A stretch of DNA of 64,000 nt, taken from contig VBIW01000035.1 of NCBI GenBank assembly GCA_005880915.1, positions 248,001 through 312,000 of the forward strand. Direction: 5' to 3'. A model generated the notes under the pieces. That model made no database searches. It was not told where the DNA came from and saw nothing but the letters and a program-made list of their open reading frames with translations. The DNA is from Chloroflexota bacterium (lineage in GTDB: Bacteria; Chloroflexota; Dormibacteria; Dormibacterales; Dormibacteraceae). Every line of letters begins with the position of its first letter. Position 1 is the stretch's first letter. This document shows, piece after piece, positions 1 through 7,666 of the stretch. The translations under genes were made by a program, and so were the position numbers.

Positions 1-276
1 CAGGCGGCCCGGCTCCTCACGTGGTGGGCCGCGTCGGTCCTCGACTCGGGGAGGCGGGCCGACCTCGAGACCGGAATGGCGAAGCTCTATGCGTCAGAGG
101 TCTGCATCAAAGCCTCGCTCGAGGCGATGCGCATCCACGGCGGCTACGGCTATTCGACCGAGTACGAGATCGAGCGCTTCTACCGCGACGCGCCCTTGAT
201 GGCGATTGGCGAGGGGACGAACGACATCCTGAGGACCGTCATCGCGCGCCAGCTTGCCCGCGACATCCCATCCTGA
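1..276 (+). CDS. Acyl-CoA dehydrogenase, C-terminal end (5' partial)
   Basis: The frame is open from the first base, so the gene starts outside the window; 91 residues are visible. They form the last helices of an acyl-CoA dehydrogenase. The signature is MRIHGGYGYSTEYEIERFYR followed by the IGEGTND segment, where the Glu before Gly-Thr matches the catalytic base of medium-chain-type enzymes. The family takes two hydrogens from an acyl-CoA and passes them to FAD and then ETF. The next gene starts 14 bases after the stop, with the GAAGGAGG ribosome site overlapping this stop, so the two are probably co-transcribed. The substrate cannot be told from this fragment. Confidence 0.9.
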   Translation, partial: QAARLLTWWAASVLDSGRRADLETGMAKLYASEVCIKASLEAMRIHGGYGYSTEYEIERFYRDAPLMAIGEGTNDILRTVIARQLARDIPS

Positions 277-289
277 AGGAGGCGCCAGA

Positions 290-667
290 GTGGAGTTTCT
301 GCGCAAGATCGACTTCGCCGAGCTGAACGCGAGCACAGGCCGCGCGACGCAGGCGCTGCTCGACCGGGAGTCCGGTGCCACGACGTGCAGCGTGAGATGC
401 ATCAAGACGCCACCCGGCGAGGGCTCTCCCGGCGGGCTGCACACGCATCCAGTCGACCAGCTCTTCTACGTCCTCAGCGGCACCATGAACCTGGAGATTG
501 CTGGGCAGTCATACAGCGCCGGCCCAGGCAACCTCGTGGTCTTTCCCGCCGGCGTCCCTCATCGCAACTGGAATGGAGGAACCGAGGCGACCGTGCACCT
601 GGCGATCAGCTCGCCTCTGCCTCCGGTCGACGAACCATTTGTGCGCCCCGTCGCACCCGATGCCTGA
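290..667 (+). CDS. Small cupin-domain protein
   Basis: A 125-residue single-domain cupin. The first cupin motif is visible as GGLHTHPVDQLFYVLSGTMN, with a Gln where the metal-binding Glu usually stands. The second motif is around VVFPAGVPHRNWN with its His. I chose the GTG at 290 because a strong GAAGGAGG lies 8 bases upstream; an ATG at 254 would overlap the previous gene. Small cupins of this type are often isomerases, dioxygenases or sugar/organic-acid binding proteins, and the substrate is unknown. The gene overlaps the following lyase gene by 8 bases, so it probably belongs to the same catabolic operon. Confidence 0.8.
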   Translation: MEFLRKIDFAELNASTGRATQALLDRESGATTCSVRCIKTPPGEGSPGGLHTHPVDQLFYVLSGTMNLEIAGQSYSAGPGNLVVFPAGVPHRNWNGGTEATVHLAISSPLPPVDEPFVRPVAPDA

Positions 668-1466
668 CATCCACGCACCGCGCAGCTGGCTGTTTGCTCC
701 GGGACACGACGAGAAGCTGCTGCGCAAGGTGTTCGCGGCCGGTGGAGACGAGGTCATCCTCGACCTGGAGGACGCCGTGCCGGCCGACCTGAAGGAGCGT
801 GCGCGCGCAATGGTCACGGAGGTTGTATCGACCCAACGCTGCTGGGTCCGCGTGAACCGCGCCAACACTCCCGAATGCGAGCGCGACCTGGCCGCCGTCG
901 CCGGAAAGGTTGCGGGCATCCGGGTCCCCAAGGTCGAGTCGGCCGCCGAGGTGGCATGGATCGCCGAGCGGGCCAAGGACGTGCCGCTCGACTGCACGGT
1001 CGAGTCGGCCCGCGGTGTGCACGCCGCGTACGAGATCGCGTCCGCGCCGGCCTGCACTCTCCTGTCGTATGGAGGCCTCGATCTGGCCGCCGACCTCGGC
1101 ATCCAGGGCGGCGACCAGGAGACCCTCTACGCGCGCTCGCACCTGGTCATCGCGGCGCGCTCGGCGGGCAAGCCACCGCCGAGTGACGGAATCTATCCGC
1201 GGCTCGACGACGACGCGGGCCTTCGCCGCGAGGCGGAGGCGGCCAGGCGGATCGGATTCTTCGGCAAGTCCGCCATCCATCCGCGCCAGGTGCCCATCAT
1301 CCACGAGGTGTTCAGGCCGAAGGTGGAAGAGCTCGAATGGGCCAGGCAGGTGATGGAGGCATTCGAGAAAGCCGGCGGCGCGGCGACAAAGACCAGCAGC
1401 GGCGAATTTGTCGACCGCCCCGTGGCGGAGCGCGCGCGCCGGCTGCTCCAGGCGGCGGAGCAGTGA
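660..1466 (+). CDS. HpcH/HpaI aldolase / CitE-like CoA-ester lyase
   Basis: A 268-residue TIM-barrel lyase of the CitE family. Visible family motifs are ILDLEDAVP near residue 30 (metal-binding acidic residues), VRVNR, VESARGVHAAYEIA, SYGGLDLAADLG and GKSAIHPRQV near the C-terminus. Relatives cleave or form C-C bonds in citryl-CoA, malyl-CoA, beta-methylmalyl-CoA or citramalyl-CoA. The ATG at 660 overlaps the cupin stop by 8 bases, and the length is right for a bacterial CitE-like protein. No citrate-lyase alpha or gamma subunit is nearby, so it is probably a stand-alone CoA-ester lyase. A CoA-transferase and an acyl-CoA dehydrogenase nearby support work on a short dicarboxylic or hydroxyacyl-CoA. 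Confidence 0.87.
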   Translation: MPDIHAPRSWLFAPGHDEKLLRKVFAAGGDEVILDLEDAVPADLKERARAMVTEVVSTQRCWVRVNRANTPECERDLAAVAGKVAGIRVPKVESAAEVAWIAERAKDVPLDCTVESARGVHAAYEIASAPACTLLSYGGLDLAADLGIQGGDQETLYARSHLVIAARSAGKPPPSDGIYPRLDDDAGLRREAEAARRIGFFGKSAIHPRQVPIIHEVFRPKVEELEWARQVMEAFEKAGGAATKTSSGEFVDRPVAERARRLLQAAEQ

Positions 1467-1523
1467 CTAACAACCGGTGCAGAATCACCTTCGAGCCGCG
1501 CGCAGGCGCGGACTTGCTGGTAG

Positions 1524-2555
1524 ATGGCCTCGGCCAATACTGACGCGTCGGTGGAGATAGACGAGGCTCCGGCCGTACGGCGAGATCCTTCAATTCTCGA
1601 GGCGATCAGGGGTGCGCTTTTCGACGAGATGGCCCGGGATGAGCGCGTCATGGTGCTGGGCATGGACGTCGGCAAGCTCGGCGGCGTCTTCCGGGTGACC
1701 CGCGGGCTCCAGGAAAAATATGGACCGGACCGCGTGGTGGACACGCCCCTGGCCGAGGCCGCAATCATTGGCGCGTCGCTTGGCCTGGCCGTCGGCGGCA
1801 TGGTCCCCGTGGCGGAGATCCAGTTCCTCGGGTTCACCCACCAGGCCTTCCACCAGATCGGGCCGCAGCTCGCCCGATACAGGTTTCGCTCCCGGGGGCG
1901 GTTCAACGCCCAGGTCACGATCCGCGCCCCGTTCGGAGGCGGCGTCAGGACGCCCGAGTTTCATTCCGACGCGATCGAGGCCCAGTTCGTCCAGGCGCCC
2001 GGCATCAAGATCGTCTGTCCCGCCTTTCCGGACGACGCCAAAGGCCTCCTCCTCCAGTCGATCCGCGACCCCGACCCGGTCCTCTACCTCGAGCCGCAAA
2101 GGCTCTACCGATCGGTCCGTGGCCCTGTCCCCGAAGGCGACCACACGGTGCCGTTTGGCTCATCGCGCCTGGTCAGAGAGGGCAAAGACGTGGTCCTCAT
2201 CGCGTGGAGCGCCGCGGTGCATCTGTGCCTTCTCGCTGCCGATCAACTCGCGCTGGAGGGGGTGTCCGTCTCGGTGCTCGACCTCCGGACCCTGGTTCCG
2301 CTCGACGTCGAGGGCCTCGTCGCCGCTGTCCAGCGCAGCGGGAAGGCGGTCGTCGTGCACGAGGCTCCGGTGACCGGCGGCTTTGGAGCTGAGGTCGTGG
2401 CCACGATCCAGCAGGAAGCCTTCGCGTCGCTGGACGCTCCTATCCGCAGGGTCGCCGCGCGCGACACTCCTTATCCGCCGGGCGCGCTGGAAGACCACTT
2501 CCTGCCCTCGGTCCGCAGGATCGTCGCCGCAAGCCATGCGACGGTCGACTACTGA
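1524..2555 (+). CDS. 2-oxoacid dehydrogenase E1 component, beta subunit
   Basis: A 343-residue transketolase-like subunit with the E1-beta order of features: ILEAIRGALFDEMARDERVM, then the MGMDVGKLGG-like turn, DTPLAEAAIIGASLGLAVGG, then GGGVRTPEFHSDAIEAQF and a C-terminal transketolase domain with VVHEAPVTGGFGAEV. Together with the alpha subunit directly downstream it would decarboxylate a 2-oxoacid (pyruvate, branched-chain oxoacid or acetoin-type substrate) using thiamine diphosphate. The alpha gene starts 2 bases after this stop. The beta-before-alpha order is the reverse of the usual one. No E2 acyltransferase or E3 gene lies in the window. Confidence 0.92.
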   Translation: MASANTDASVEIDEAPAVRRDPSILEAIRGALFDEMARDERVMVLGMDVGKLGGVFRVTRGLQEKYGPDRVVDTPLAEAAIIGASLGLAVGGMVPVAEIQFLGFTHQAFHQIGPQLARYRFRSRGRFNAQVTIRAPFGGGVRTPEFHSDAIEAQFVQAPGIKIVCPAFPDDAKGLLLQSIRDPDPVLYLEPQRLYRSVRGPVPEGDHTVPFGSSRLVREGKDVVLIAWSAAVHLCLLAADQLALEGVSVSVLDLRTLVPLDVEGLVAAVQRSGKAVVVHEAPVTGGFGAEVVATIQQEAFASLDAPIRRVAARDTPYPPGALEDHFLPSVRRIVAASHATVDY

Positions 2556-2556
2556 G

Positions 2557-3588
2557 ATGCTGGAGGTCCTGCGCGCCGACGCGACCTTGACCGCACCGTC
2601 GCCGATGAGTCCGGCGCAGGTCGTTGAAGCGCTGCGCCTGATGTTGATGTCGCGCGCCGTCGACGAGAGGTTGATCAAGCTCCAGAGGATGGGCCGCGTC
2701 GGCGTGTACGGCCCGGTGCATGGGCAGGAGGCCGCGGTGATCGGCTCGGCGATGGCACTCGACCCGCGGCGCGACTGGATGGTGCCCGCCTCGCGCGAGC
2801 ACCTGGCCATGGTCCGGCACGGCCTGCCGCTCGCGAATCTTTTCGCCACCTACATGGGCAGCTTCGATGCCGCCGCCATCCCCAACGGCGTCCAGCTGCT
2901 GCCGCGCCAGCAGTCGATCGGCGCCCAGCTCCCGCAGGCGGTCGGCCTGGCCTGGGCGCTCAAGCTGCGCAAGACAGGCGGCGTCGCCGCCGTGTACTTC
3001 GGAGAGGGCGCATCGTCCGAAGGCGACTTTCATGAGGCGTCGAATCTCGCGGGCGTCATGCGCGTCCCACTGGTGATGCTGCTCATCAACAACCGCTACG
3101 CGATCTCGACCCCCCTGAGCAAGCAGACCGCCGCGCCAGAGCTCGCGCGCCGGGCAGACGGCTACGGATTCCGAGGTTGCGCGGTGGACGGCAACGACCT
3201 CCTGGCGATGTATGCGGCGACCATCGACGCGGTCAACAGGGCACGGTCAGGGGAAGGCCCGACGCTGATCGAATGTCGGACGTATCGAATGGGCTTCCAC
3301 AACACCTCCGACAACCCGAAGGAATACCGAGAGGAGACCGAGCTCGCCGAGGCCGAACAGAGCGACCCCATCGAACGGGTCCGGCGCTACGCGACACGCG
3401 AAGGTTTCTGGTCCGCGGCCGATGAGGCCGCCGCGATCGAAGAGATACGTGCGCAGATCGACGCCGGGCAGAAGCATGTGGAGGCGCAGCCGAGGCCGGG
3501 CGCGGCAGCGATCTTCGAGCACGTCTACGACACGCTTTCTCCGCGCTTGCAGCAGCAGCGCAGCGAGGCCATTGACGACGCCACCTAG
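2557..3588 (+). CDS. 2-oxoacid dehydrogenase E1 component, alpha subunit
   Basis: A 343-residue E1-alpha subunit. The thiamine diphosphate motif is visible at about residues 149-177 as GEGASSEGDFHEASN followed by INN. The RSVDE-type opening (LMSRAVDERLIKLQRMGR) and the GPVHGQEA segment are also typical. The ATG at 2557 is 2 bases after the beta-subunit stop, so translation is probably coupled. It forms a heterotetramer with the beta subunit. Which oxoacid it uses cannot be told; acetoin dehydrogenase and branched-chain E1 enzymes look alike at this level. Confidence 0.92.
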   Translation: MLEVLRADATLTAPSPMSPAQVVEALRLMLMSRAVDERLIKLQRMGRVGVYGPVHGQEAAVIGSAMALDPRRDWMVPASREHLAMVRHGLPLANLFATYMGSFDAAAIPNGVQLLPRQQSIGAQLPQAVGLAWALKLRKTGGVAAVYFGEGASSEGDFHEASNLAGVMRVPLVMLLINNRYAISTPLSKQTAAPELARRADGYGFRGCAVDGNDLLAMYAATIDAVNRARSGEGPTLIECRTYRMGFHNTSDNPKEYREETELAEAEQSDPIERVRRYATREGFWSAADEAAAIEEIRAQIDAGQKHVEAQPRPGAAAIFEHVYDTLSPRLQQQRSEAIDDAT

Positions 3589-4774
3589 TCCGCGACCAGT
3601 TCTTGCCGGTCTGCGGATCGTCGAGCTGTCCGCCTTCGTCGCCGCACCCATCGGTGGCGCGACCCTGGCCGCGCTCGGCGCCGATGTCATCCGCGTCGAC
3701 CCGCCCGGCGGCGGTATCGACATCGACCGCTGGCCGCTGCATCGCGGCCGAAGCCTGTACTGGGCGGGCCTGAACCAGGGCAAGCGCTCGGTCACCATCG
3801 ACACCCGAAGCGAAGCGGGCCGGCGGCAGGTCGCGCGGCTCATCGCCGCGCCGGGAGAGGGAGGAGGGATTGTCCTGACCAACCTGCCGGTCAAGGGTTG
3901 GAACTCCTACGCGGAGCTCGCGAAGTTGCGGCCGGACCTGATCATGGTGGTCATCACGGGCGACCGCGACGGTGGGACCGCGGTCGACTACACGGTCAAC
4001 GCCGCCCTCGGTTTTCCCTGGCTGACGGGTCCAGAAGGACACGACGGACCCGTGAATCATGTGCTGCCGGCGTGGGATGCGATGACCGGATTCCTCGCGG
4101 CCTTTGCAATCCTCGCCGCCGAGCGTCATCGCAGGCTGACGGGCGAGGGTCAGCTCGTTGAGGTGAGCCTGTCCGACGTAGGCCTGGCGGTGTCCGGACA
4201 TCTCGGGCTGCTCGGCGAGGCGGTCCTGGAGCCGGAACCGCGCGGCCGGTATGGCAATGATGTCTACGGCACGTTCGGCCGGGATTTCGCCACACGCGAT
4301 CAGCGCCGAGTGATGGTCCTCGCGCTGACCGAGCGGCAGTGGTCGAGCCTGGGTCAGGCCACAGCGCTGGCCGCTGATTTCGCAGCCATCGAATCGCAAT
4401 TCGGCGCCGACTTGAGCAAGGAAGCTGACCGATGGACCTATCGCAGCCAGATCGGCGCGCTGCTGGAACGGTGGATTGCGCAACGCGACCTGGGCGAGGT
4501 CAACGCCGCATTCGAAAGCCACGGCGTGCTGTGGGGCCCGTATCAGACGGTGAAGCAGCTTGTCGCCGAGGACCCGCGCGCGTCCATCGCCAATCCGTTG
4601 TTCGCCGAGGTGGAATACCCCGGACTCGGCCGGTTCCTGACCGCCGCCTCGCCACTTCGGTTCGGTGCCGCTGCGCCCCTACCAGCGAGAGCCGCGCCCC
4701 GACTCGGACAGCACACAGAAGAGGTGCTGAATGAGTTCGGCATTGGGCCCGCGACCACAAAAGAAGGTCCGTGA
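3572..4774 (+). CDS. CoA-transferase family III (CaiB/BaiF)
   Basis: A protein of about 400 residues opening with GLRIVELSAFVAAPIGGATL, followed by LGADVIRVDPPGGG and LNQGKRSVTID, the standard family III pattern. The catalytic Asp is probably the one in AVDYTVNAALG, near residue 139. The family moves CoA between organic acids through an aspartyl-CoA thioester. I chose a TTG start at 3572 because no ATG or GTG occurs in frame near the conserved N-terminus; it overlaps the E1-alpha gene by 17 bases and has GCGAGG just upstream. It is the last gene of the presumed operon starting before base 1. Confidence 0.85.
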   Translation: MTTPPSPRPVLAGLRIVELSAFVAAPIGGATLAALGADVIRVDPPGGGIDIDRWPLHRGRSLYWAGLNQGKRSVTIDTRSEAGRRQVARLIAAPGEGGGIVLTNLPVKGWNSYAELAKLRPDLIMVVITGDRDGGTAVDYTVNAALGFPWLTGPEGHDGPVNHVLPAWDAMTGFLAAFAILAAERHRRLTGEGQLVEVSLSDVGLAVSGHLGLLGEAVLEPEPRGRYGNDVYGTFGRDFATRDQRRVMVLALTERQWSSLGQATALAADFAAIESQFGADLSKEADRWTYRSQIGALLERWIAQRDLGEVNAAFESHGVLWGPYQTVKQLVAEDPRASIANPLFAEVEYPGLGRFLTAASPLRFGAAAPLPARAAPRLGQHTEEVLNEFGIGPATTKEGP

Positions 4775-4819
4775 CGACCTGGGCAAAGCGCCACGGATCA
4801 ACGGTCCCTGCGAATCGAG

Positions 4820-5419
4820 CTAAGAGGCGACCAGGACCTTCAGCTCCGCGAGTGAGCTTCGCACGAGCTCGGACCAACCGAGCTCGTTGTCAGCATCGAC
4901 CCAGCGCTGGAACGCGACCCGGAAGACCGCGATGCCGGCCTCGGCAGTAAGGCTTGCGGCCGGGTCGGGGACGCCGCGCCGGCGGAGCGTGTCGGCGATC
5001 GCCGACGCGAGGGTGGCCATCTTGATCAGCTCGCGCTCGCGAAGCTCGGCGTTGGCAGCGATGATCGACTGGCGTTGCATGCTGTAGTCGCGGCGCTCCT
5101 CGTCGAACACGACCTCGGCGGCCAGCAGCCCCGCGGCGACCGCCTCGATTGGCGCAGCGGAAGAAGGGGCGCCTGACACCGCGCCGACCAGGAGGTCTCG
5201 GAGGTTGTTCGAGCCGCCGAACAGAACCTCCCTCTTGTCCGCGAAATGGCGGAAGAATGTCCGCTCAGTGAGGCCGGCGCGCTCTGCGATCTCGGCCACC
5301 GTGGTCTGGTCGTAGCCGCGCTTGGCGTACAGCTCCAGCGCCGACTGCATCAGCCGGCCCTTCGCGTCGGGGCCCCACCGGGTCATGGGCCCGATCATAG
5401 CGATGACAGCCGCTGACAT
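4820..5419 (-). CDS. TetR-family transcriptional repressor
   Basis: A 199-residue regulator with an N-terminal TetR helix-turn-helix: ALELYAKRGYDQTTVAEIAE, then RAGLTERTFFRHFADKREVLF. The rest is an alpha-helical ligand domain of normal length. It is divergent from the epimerase-like gene at 5510. The ATG at 5419 lies inside a 17-bp operator, so Met8 (5398) or Met12 (5386) are possible real starts. Two copies of a palindrome in the gap strongly suggest that it represses itself and the divergent gene. The ligand is unknown. Confidence 0.92.
   Translation of the reverse strand: MSAAVIAMIGPMTRWGPDAKGRLMQSALELYAKRGYDQTTVAEIAERAGLTERTFFRHFADKREVLFGGSNNLRDLLVGAVSGAPSSAAPIEAVAAGLLAAEVVFDEERRDYSMQRQSIIAANAELRERELIKMATLASAIADTLRRRGVPDPAASLTAEAGIAVFRVAFQRWVDADNELGWSELVRSSLAELKVLVAS
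5403..5419. promoter_or_regulatory. TetR operator 1 (imperfect palindrome)
   Basis: ATGACAG-CCG-CTGACAT differs from operator 2 by one base in the left arm and has the same 3-base centre length. It covers the first codon of the TetR frame and the -35 element of the divergent promoter. Its centre is 31 bp from the centre of operator 2, about three helical turns. Confidence 0.75.
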
Positions 5420-5432
5420 GGCGTGCTATATT
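5404..5432 (+). promoter_or_regulatory. Sigma-70-type promoter for the epimerase-like gene
   Basis: TGACAG (5404-5409) and TATATT (5427-5432) are separated by exactly 17 bases, and a TG sits just upstream of the -10 element. The predicted start of transcription falls inside operator 2 and the -35 inside operator 1, so repressor binding would block the promoter from both sides. Confidence 0.65.
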
Positions 5433-5433
5433 G

Positions 5434-5450
5434 ATGTCAGCGACTGACAT
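5434..5450. promoter_or_regulatory. TetR operator 2 (perfect palindrome)
   Basis: ATGTCAG-CGA-CTGACAT is a perfect 7-bp inverted repeat around a 3-bp centre. It lies just downstream of the -10 element of the epimerase-like gene, a typical repressor position. Confidence 0.8.
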
Positions 5451-5509
5451 TGAGGCCTCGGGGTCAACCGCCAATCGAAGAATTTGTCAAATCGACAGGA
5501 GGTTCGACC

Positions 5510-6424
5510 ATGCGCGTATTCGTCACCGGAGCAACTGGATTCATCGGCTCTGCCGTCGTCCGTGAGCTGCTTGACGCCGGCCACGAGGTCCTTGGCCTCG
5601 CTCGGTCCGACCAGGCCGCCGCGGCTATGGCCGCCGCCGGCGCGAAGGTTCATCGCGGGGACATCGGCGACCTGGACAGCCTGCGTCGCGGAGCGGCCGC
5701 ATCGGACGGCGTCGTTCACACCGCCTTCAACCACGACTTCAGCGTGAGCAGGCACAAGGCTGCCGCGGCCGACCGGCTTGCAGTCGAAGCCATGGCCGAG
5801 GCCCTGGTCGGCACCGACCGACCGATCGTCATCACCTCGGGCACGGCGGGTCTGTCGCCGGGCCACCTGGCGACGGAGCAGACGATTCCCGGGTTCGACG
5901 CGGTTGGACGCCATGCGGTCGAGGATGCCGTCTTCTCGTTTGCCGGTCGCGGTGTGCGGCCCGCCGTGGTGCGCTTGCCGCCGACGGTCCACGGCCGCGG
6001 CGACCATGGCTTCATCTCGATGCTCATCGACATCGCGAGGAACAAGGGCATCTCGGGTTACCCAGGCGAGGGGTCGAACCGCTGGCCCGCGGTGAACAGG
6101 CTCGATGCGGCCCATCTCTTCCGCCTGGCCCTGGAGTCGGCGCCGGCGGGCGCTCGGCTGCACGGCGTCGGTGAGGAGGGGATACCGGTGAGGGAGATTG
6201 CGGAGGTCATCGGCCGCCACCTCGGCCTGCCGGTCGTCGCCATTCCGCCCGAAGAGGCGGCCGGACATTTCGGCTTCCTGGCCGCCTTCTTCGCGCTGGA
6301 CTGCCCGGCCTCGAGCGCGCTGACCCAGCAGCTGCTGGGGTGGCACCCGGCGCAGCCAGGACTCGTCGCGGACCTGGAGCAAGGACACTATTTCGAGCGC
6401 AGGCCGGTCGCAGCTTCCCGCTGA
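5510..6424 (+). CDS. NAD(P)-binding epimerase/dehydratase-like (atypical SDR)
   Basis: A 304-residue Rossmann protein starting MRVFVTGATGFIGSAVVREL, with the nucleotide-binding TGATGFIG turn at residues 6-13 and GDIGDLDSL after strand 3. The ATG at 5510 has CAGGAGG 8 bases upstream. The catalytic Tyr-x-x-x-Lys of classical epimerases is not evident, and the ITSGTAGLS segment stands in for the Ser strand, so this is an atypical short-chain dehydrogenase (NmrA/YwnB or ActC-like). The TetR partner and two operators suggest an inducible detoxification or redox role. The substrate is unknown. Confidence 0.85.
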   Translation: MRVFVTGATGFIGSAVVRELLDAGHEVLGLARSDQAAAAMAAAGAKVHRGDIGDLDSLRRGAAASDGVVHTAFNHDFSVSRHKAAAADRLAVEAMAEALVGTDRPIVITSGTAGLSPGHLATEQTIPGFDAVGRHAVEDAVFSFAGRGVRPAVVRLPPTVHGRGDHGFISMLIDIARNKGISGYPGEGSNRWPAVNRLDAAHLFRLALESAPAGARLHGVGEEGIPVREIAEVIGRHLGLPVVAIPPEEAAGHFGFLAAFFALDCPASSALTQQLLGWHPAQPGLVADLEQGHYFERRPVAASR

Positions 6425-6435
6425 CAGGCAGGGAT

Positions 6436-6464
6436 GGATGGCCACTCGCGCCGAGCGGCCATCC
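6436..6464 (+). terminator. Possible transcription-end hairpin
   Basis: GGATGGCC (6436-6443) pairs with GGCCATCC (6457-6464), an 8-bp perfect stem 12 bases after the epimerase-like stop. No T-run follows, so factor-independent termination is uncertain. Confidence 0.35.
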
Positions 6465-6557
6465 GTCTCACGCCGGCGTAGGTTGACGATCACCGGGATC
6501 GATGAAGCGAGACAGCTTCTCAGCGTTGTTTAAGAATCCGCGCGTAGCGTCGCGGAC

Positions 6558-7466
6558 GTGCTCCTCGGCTGGCTGCGTTGGGGCGGCGTCGTCCAGACGG
6601 GACTGATGCTGATTTCGTTTGGCCTGGGTTCGATGTCCTGCGTCCAGCGAGGGCCAAGCGCCGGGACCAGGTCGCCGTCGCCGAGCACGTCGTCGTCGCC
6701 ATCGTCTCCGTCACCCACCGGAACGGCAAGCGGGGGCGGAAGCGTCTTTGTGATCGTGTTGGAAAACCAGTCCTACGACCAGGTGCTCAACGATCAGTAC
6801 TTCAGCGGGCTGGCAAGCCAGTACGCCATCGCGACCAACTACCACGCGATCACCCACCCGAGCGCTCCCAACTACCTCGCTCTGACTTCGGGAAGCACAT
6901 GGGGCGTCCGCGACGATGGTTACCACGTGCTGCCTGCTCAGGGCCTGGGCGATCAGCTGGATGCGGCCGGCGTCAGCTGGAACGTTTACGCGGAAGGTCT
7001 GACGAGCGACTGCCTCAACAGTCCCTATCCATACGCTGTCAAGCACAATCCCTTCGCCTACTACGGGGGACCTTGTTCGCCCAACATCGTTCCCATGACA
7101 ACACTGGCCGGTGATCTTGCCGGAACGACGCCGCGGCTCGCCTGGATCATCCCCAATATGTGCAATGACGGTCACGACTGCGGTCTATCGACGGTCGCCA
7201 GCTGGCTGGGGTCAGTTGTGCCTCAGGTCGTCGCCTCGGCCGCGTGGCAAAGCCACGGGCTGCTCTTCATCACCTGGGACGAAGATGACGGCAGCTCGGT
7301 CAACCAGGTGGCGACTTTTGTCATCGCGCCTGATCTGAAGGTCCATTCCTCGGGCGTGCGTTACGACCACTATTCTCTGCTCGCAACGATCGAGGATCGG
7401 CTGGGCGTCGGCCGCCGGGGTGCCGCCAAATCGGCCAGATCGATGAGCGATCTGGTCCCGGCCTAG
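6558..7466 (+). CDS. Secreted phosphoesterase (phospholipase C / acid phosphatase family)
   Basis: A 302-residue protein with a GTG start. A hydrophobic N-terminal segment (about residues 4-28, ending near a Cys after SMS) is followed by a Ser/Pro/Thr-rich linker (residues 32-58) and then the catalytic domain. VIVLENQSYDQVL is the metal-binding opening of the PF04185 phosphoesterase family. THPSAPNYLALTSGS carries the usual His and the candidate nucleophile region, and FITWDEDDGS is the late Asp-rich metal motif. It probably acts outside the membrane, possibly lipid-anchored, on phosphate monoesters or diesters. The lipobox is not canonical, so export mode is uncertain. Confidence 0.82.
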   Translation: MLLGWLRWGGVVQTGLMLISFGLGSMSCVQRGPSAGTRSPSPSTSSSPSSPSPTGTASGGGSVFVIVLENQSYDQVLNDQYFSGLASQYAIATNYHAITHPSAPNYLALTSGSTWGVRDDGYHVLPAQGLGDQLDAAGVSWNVYAEGLTSDCLNSPYPYAVKHNPFAYYGGPCSPNIVPMTTLAGDLAGTTPRLAWIIPNMCNDGHDCGLSTVASWLGSVVPQVVASAAWQSHGLLFITWDEDDGSSVNQVATFVIAPDLKVHSSGVRYDHYSLLATIEDRLGVGRRGAAKSARSMSDLVPA

Positions 7467-7486
7467 CCAATTCGCGGCGGGTTCGG

Positions 7487-7545
7487 TGCGTTTGGCGCCT
7501 AAGGGCTTATCCCGGAATGGGTTTTCGATGCGTTTGGCGCCTAAG
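7487..7545. repeat. Two 17-bp direct repeats with a palindromic core
   Basis: TGCGTTTGGCGCCTAAG occurs at 7487-7503 and again at 7529-7545, a 42-bp period. Each copy holds the near-palindrome TTNGGCGCCNAA. The pair lies between the phosphoesterase stop and the gene at 7667 and could be a tandem operator for that gene, or a small duplication. Confidence 0.55.
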
Positions 7546-7666
7546 CGTTCCTCGTCCTCTGAAATGTGCTCTCTGGAAACGAAATCTGTCCCCCATGGCA
7601 GCCTTGGCTCCGCTTCCTTTTCGTAGCCGCCCGAATCAGGCCGCCAGGCAGTAGGCTCTGCGCACC

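Noticed and set aside
3233-4522. Long minus-strand frame opposite the CoA-transferase
   Set aside because: Arg/Ala/Gln-rich shadow with no recognisable motif; the plus strand has an intact family III CoA-transferase.
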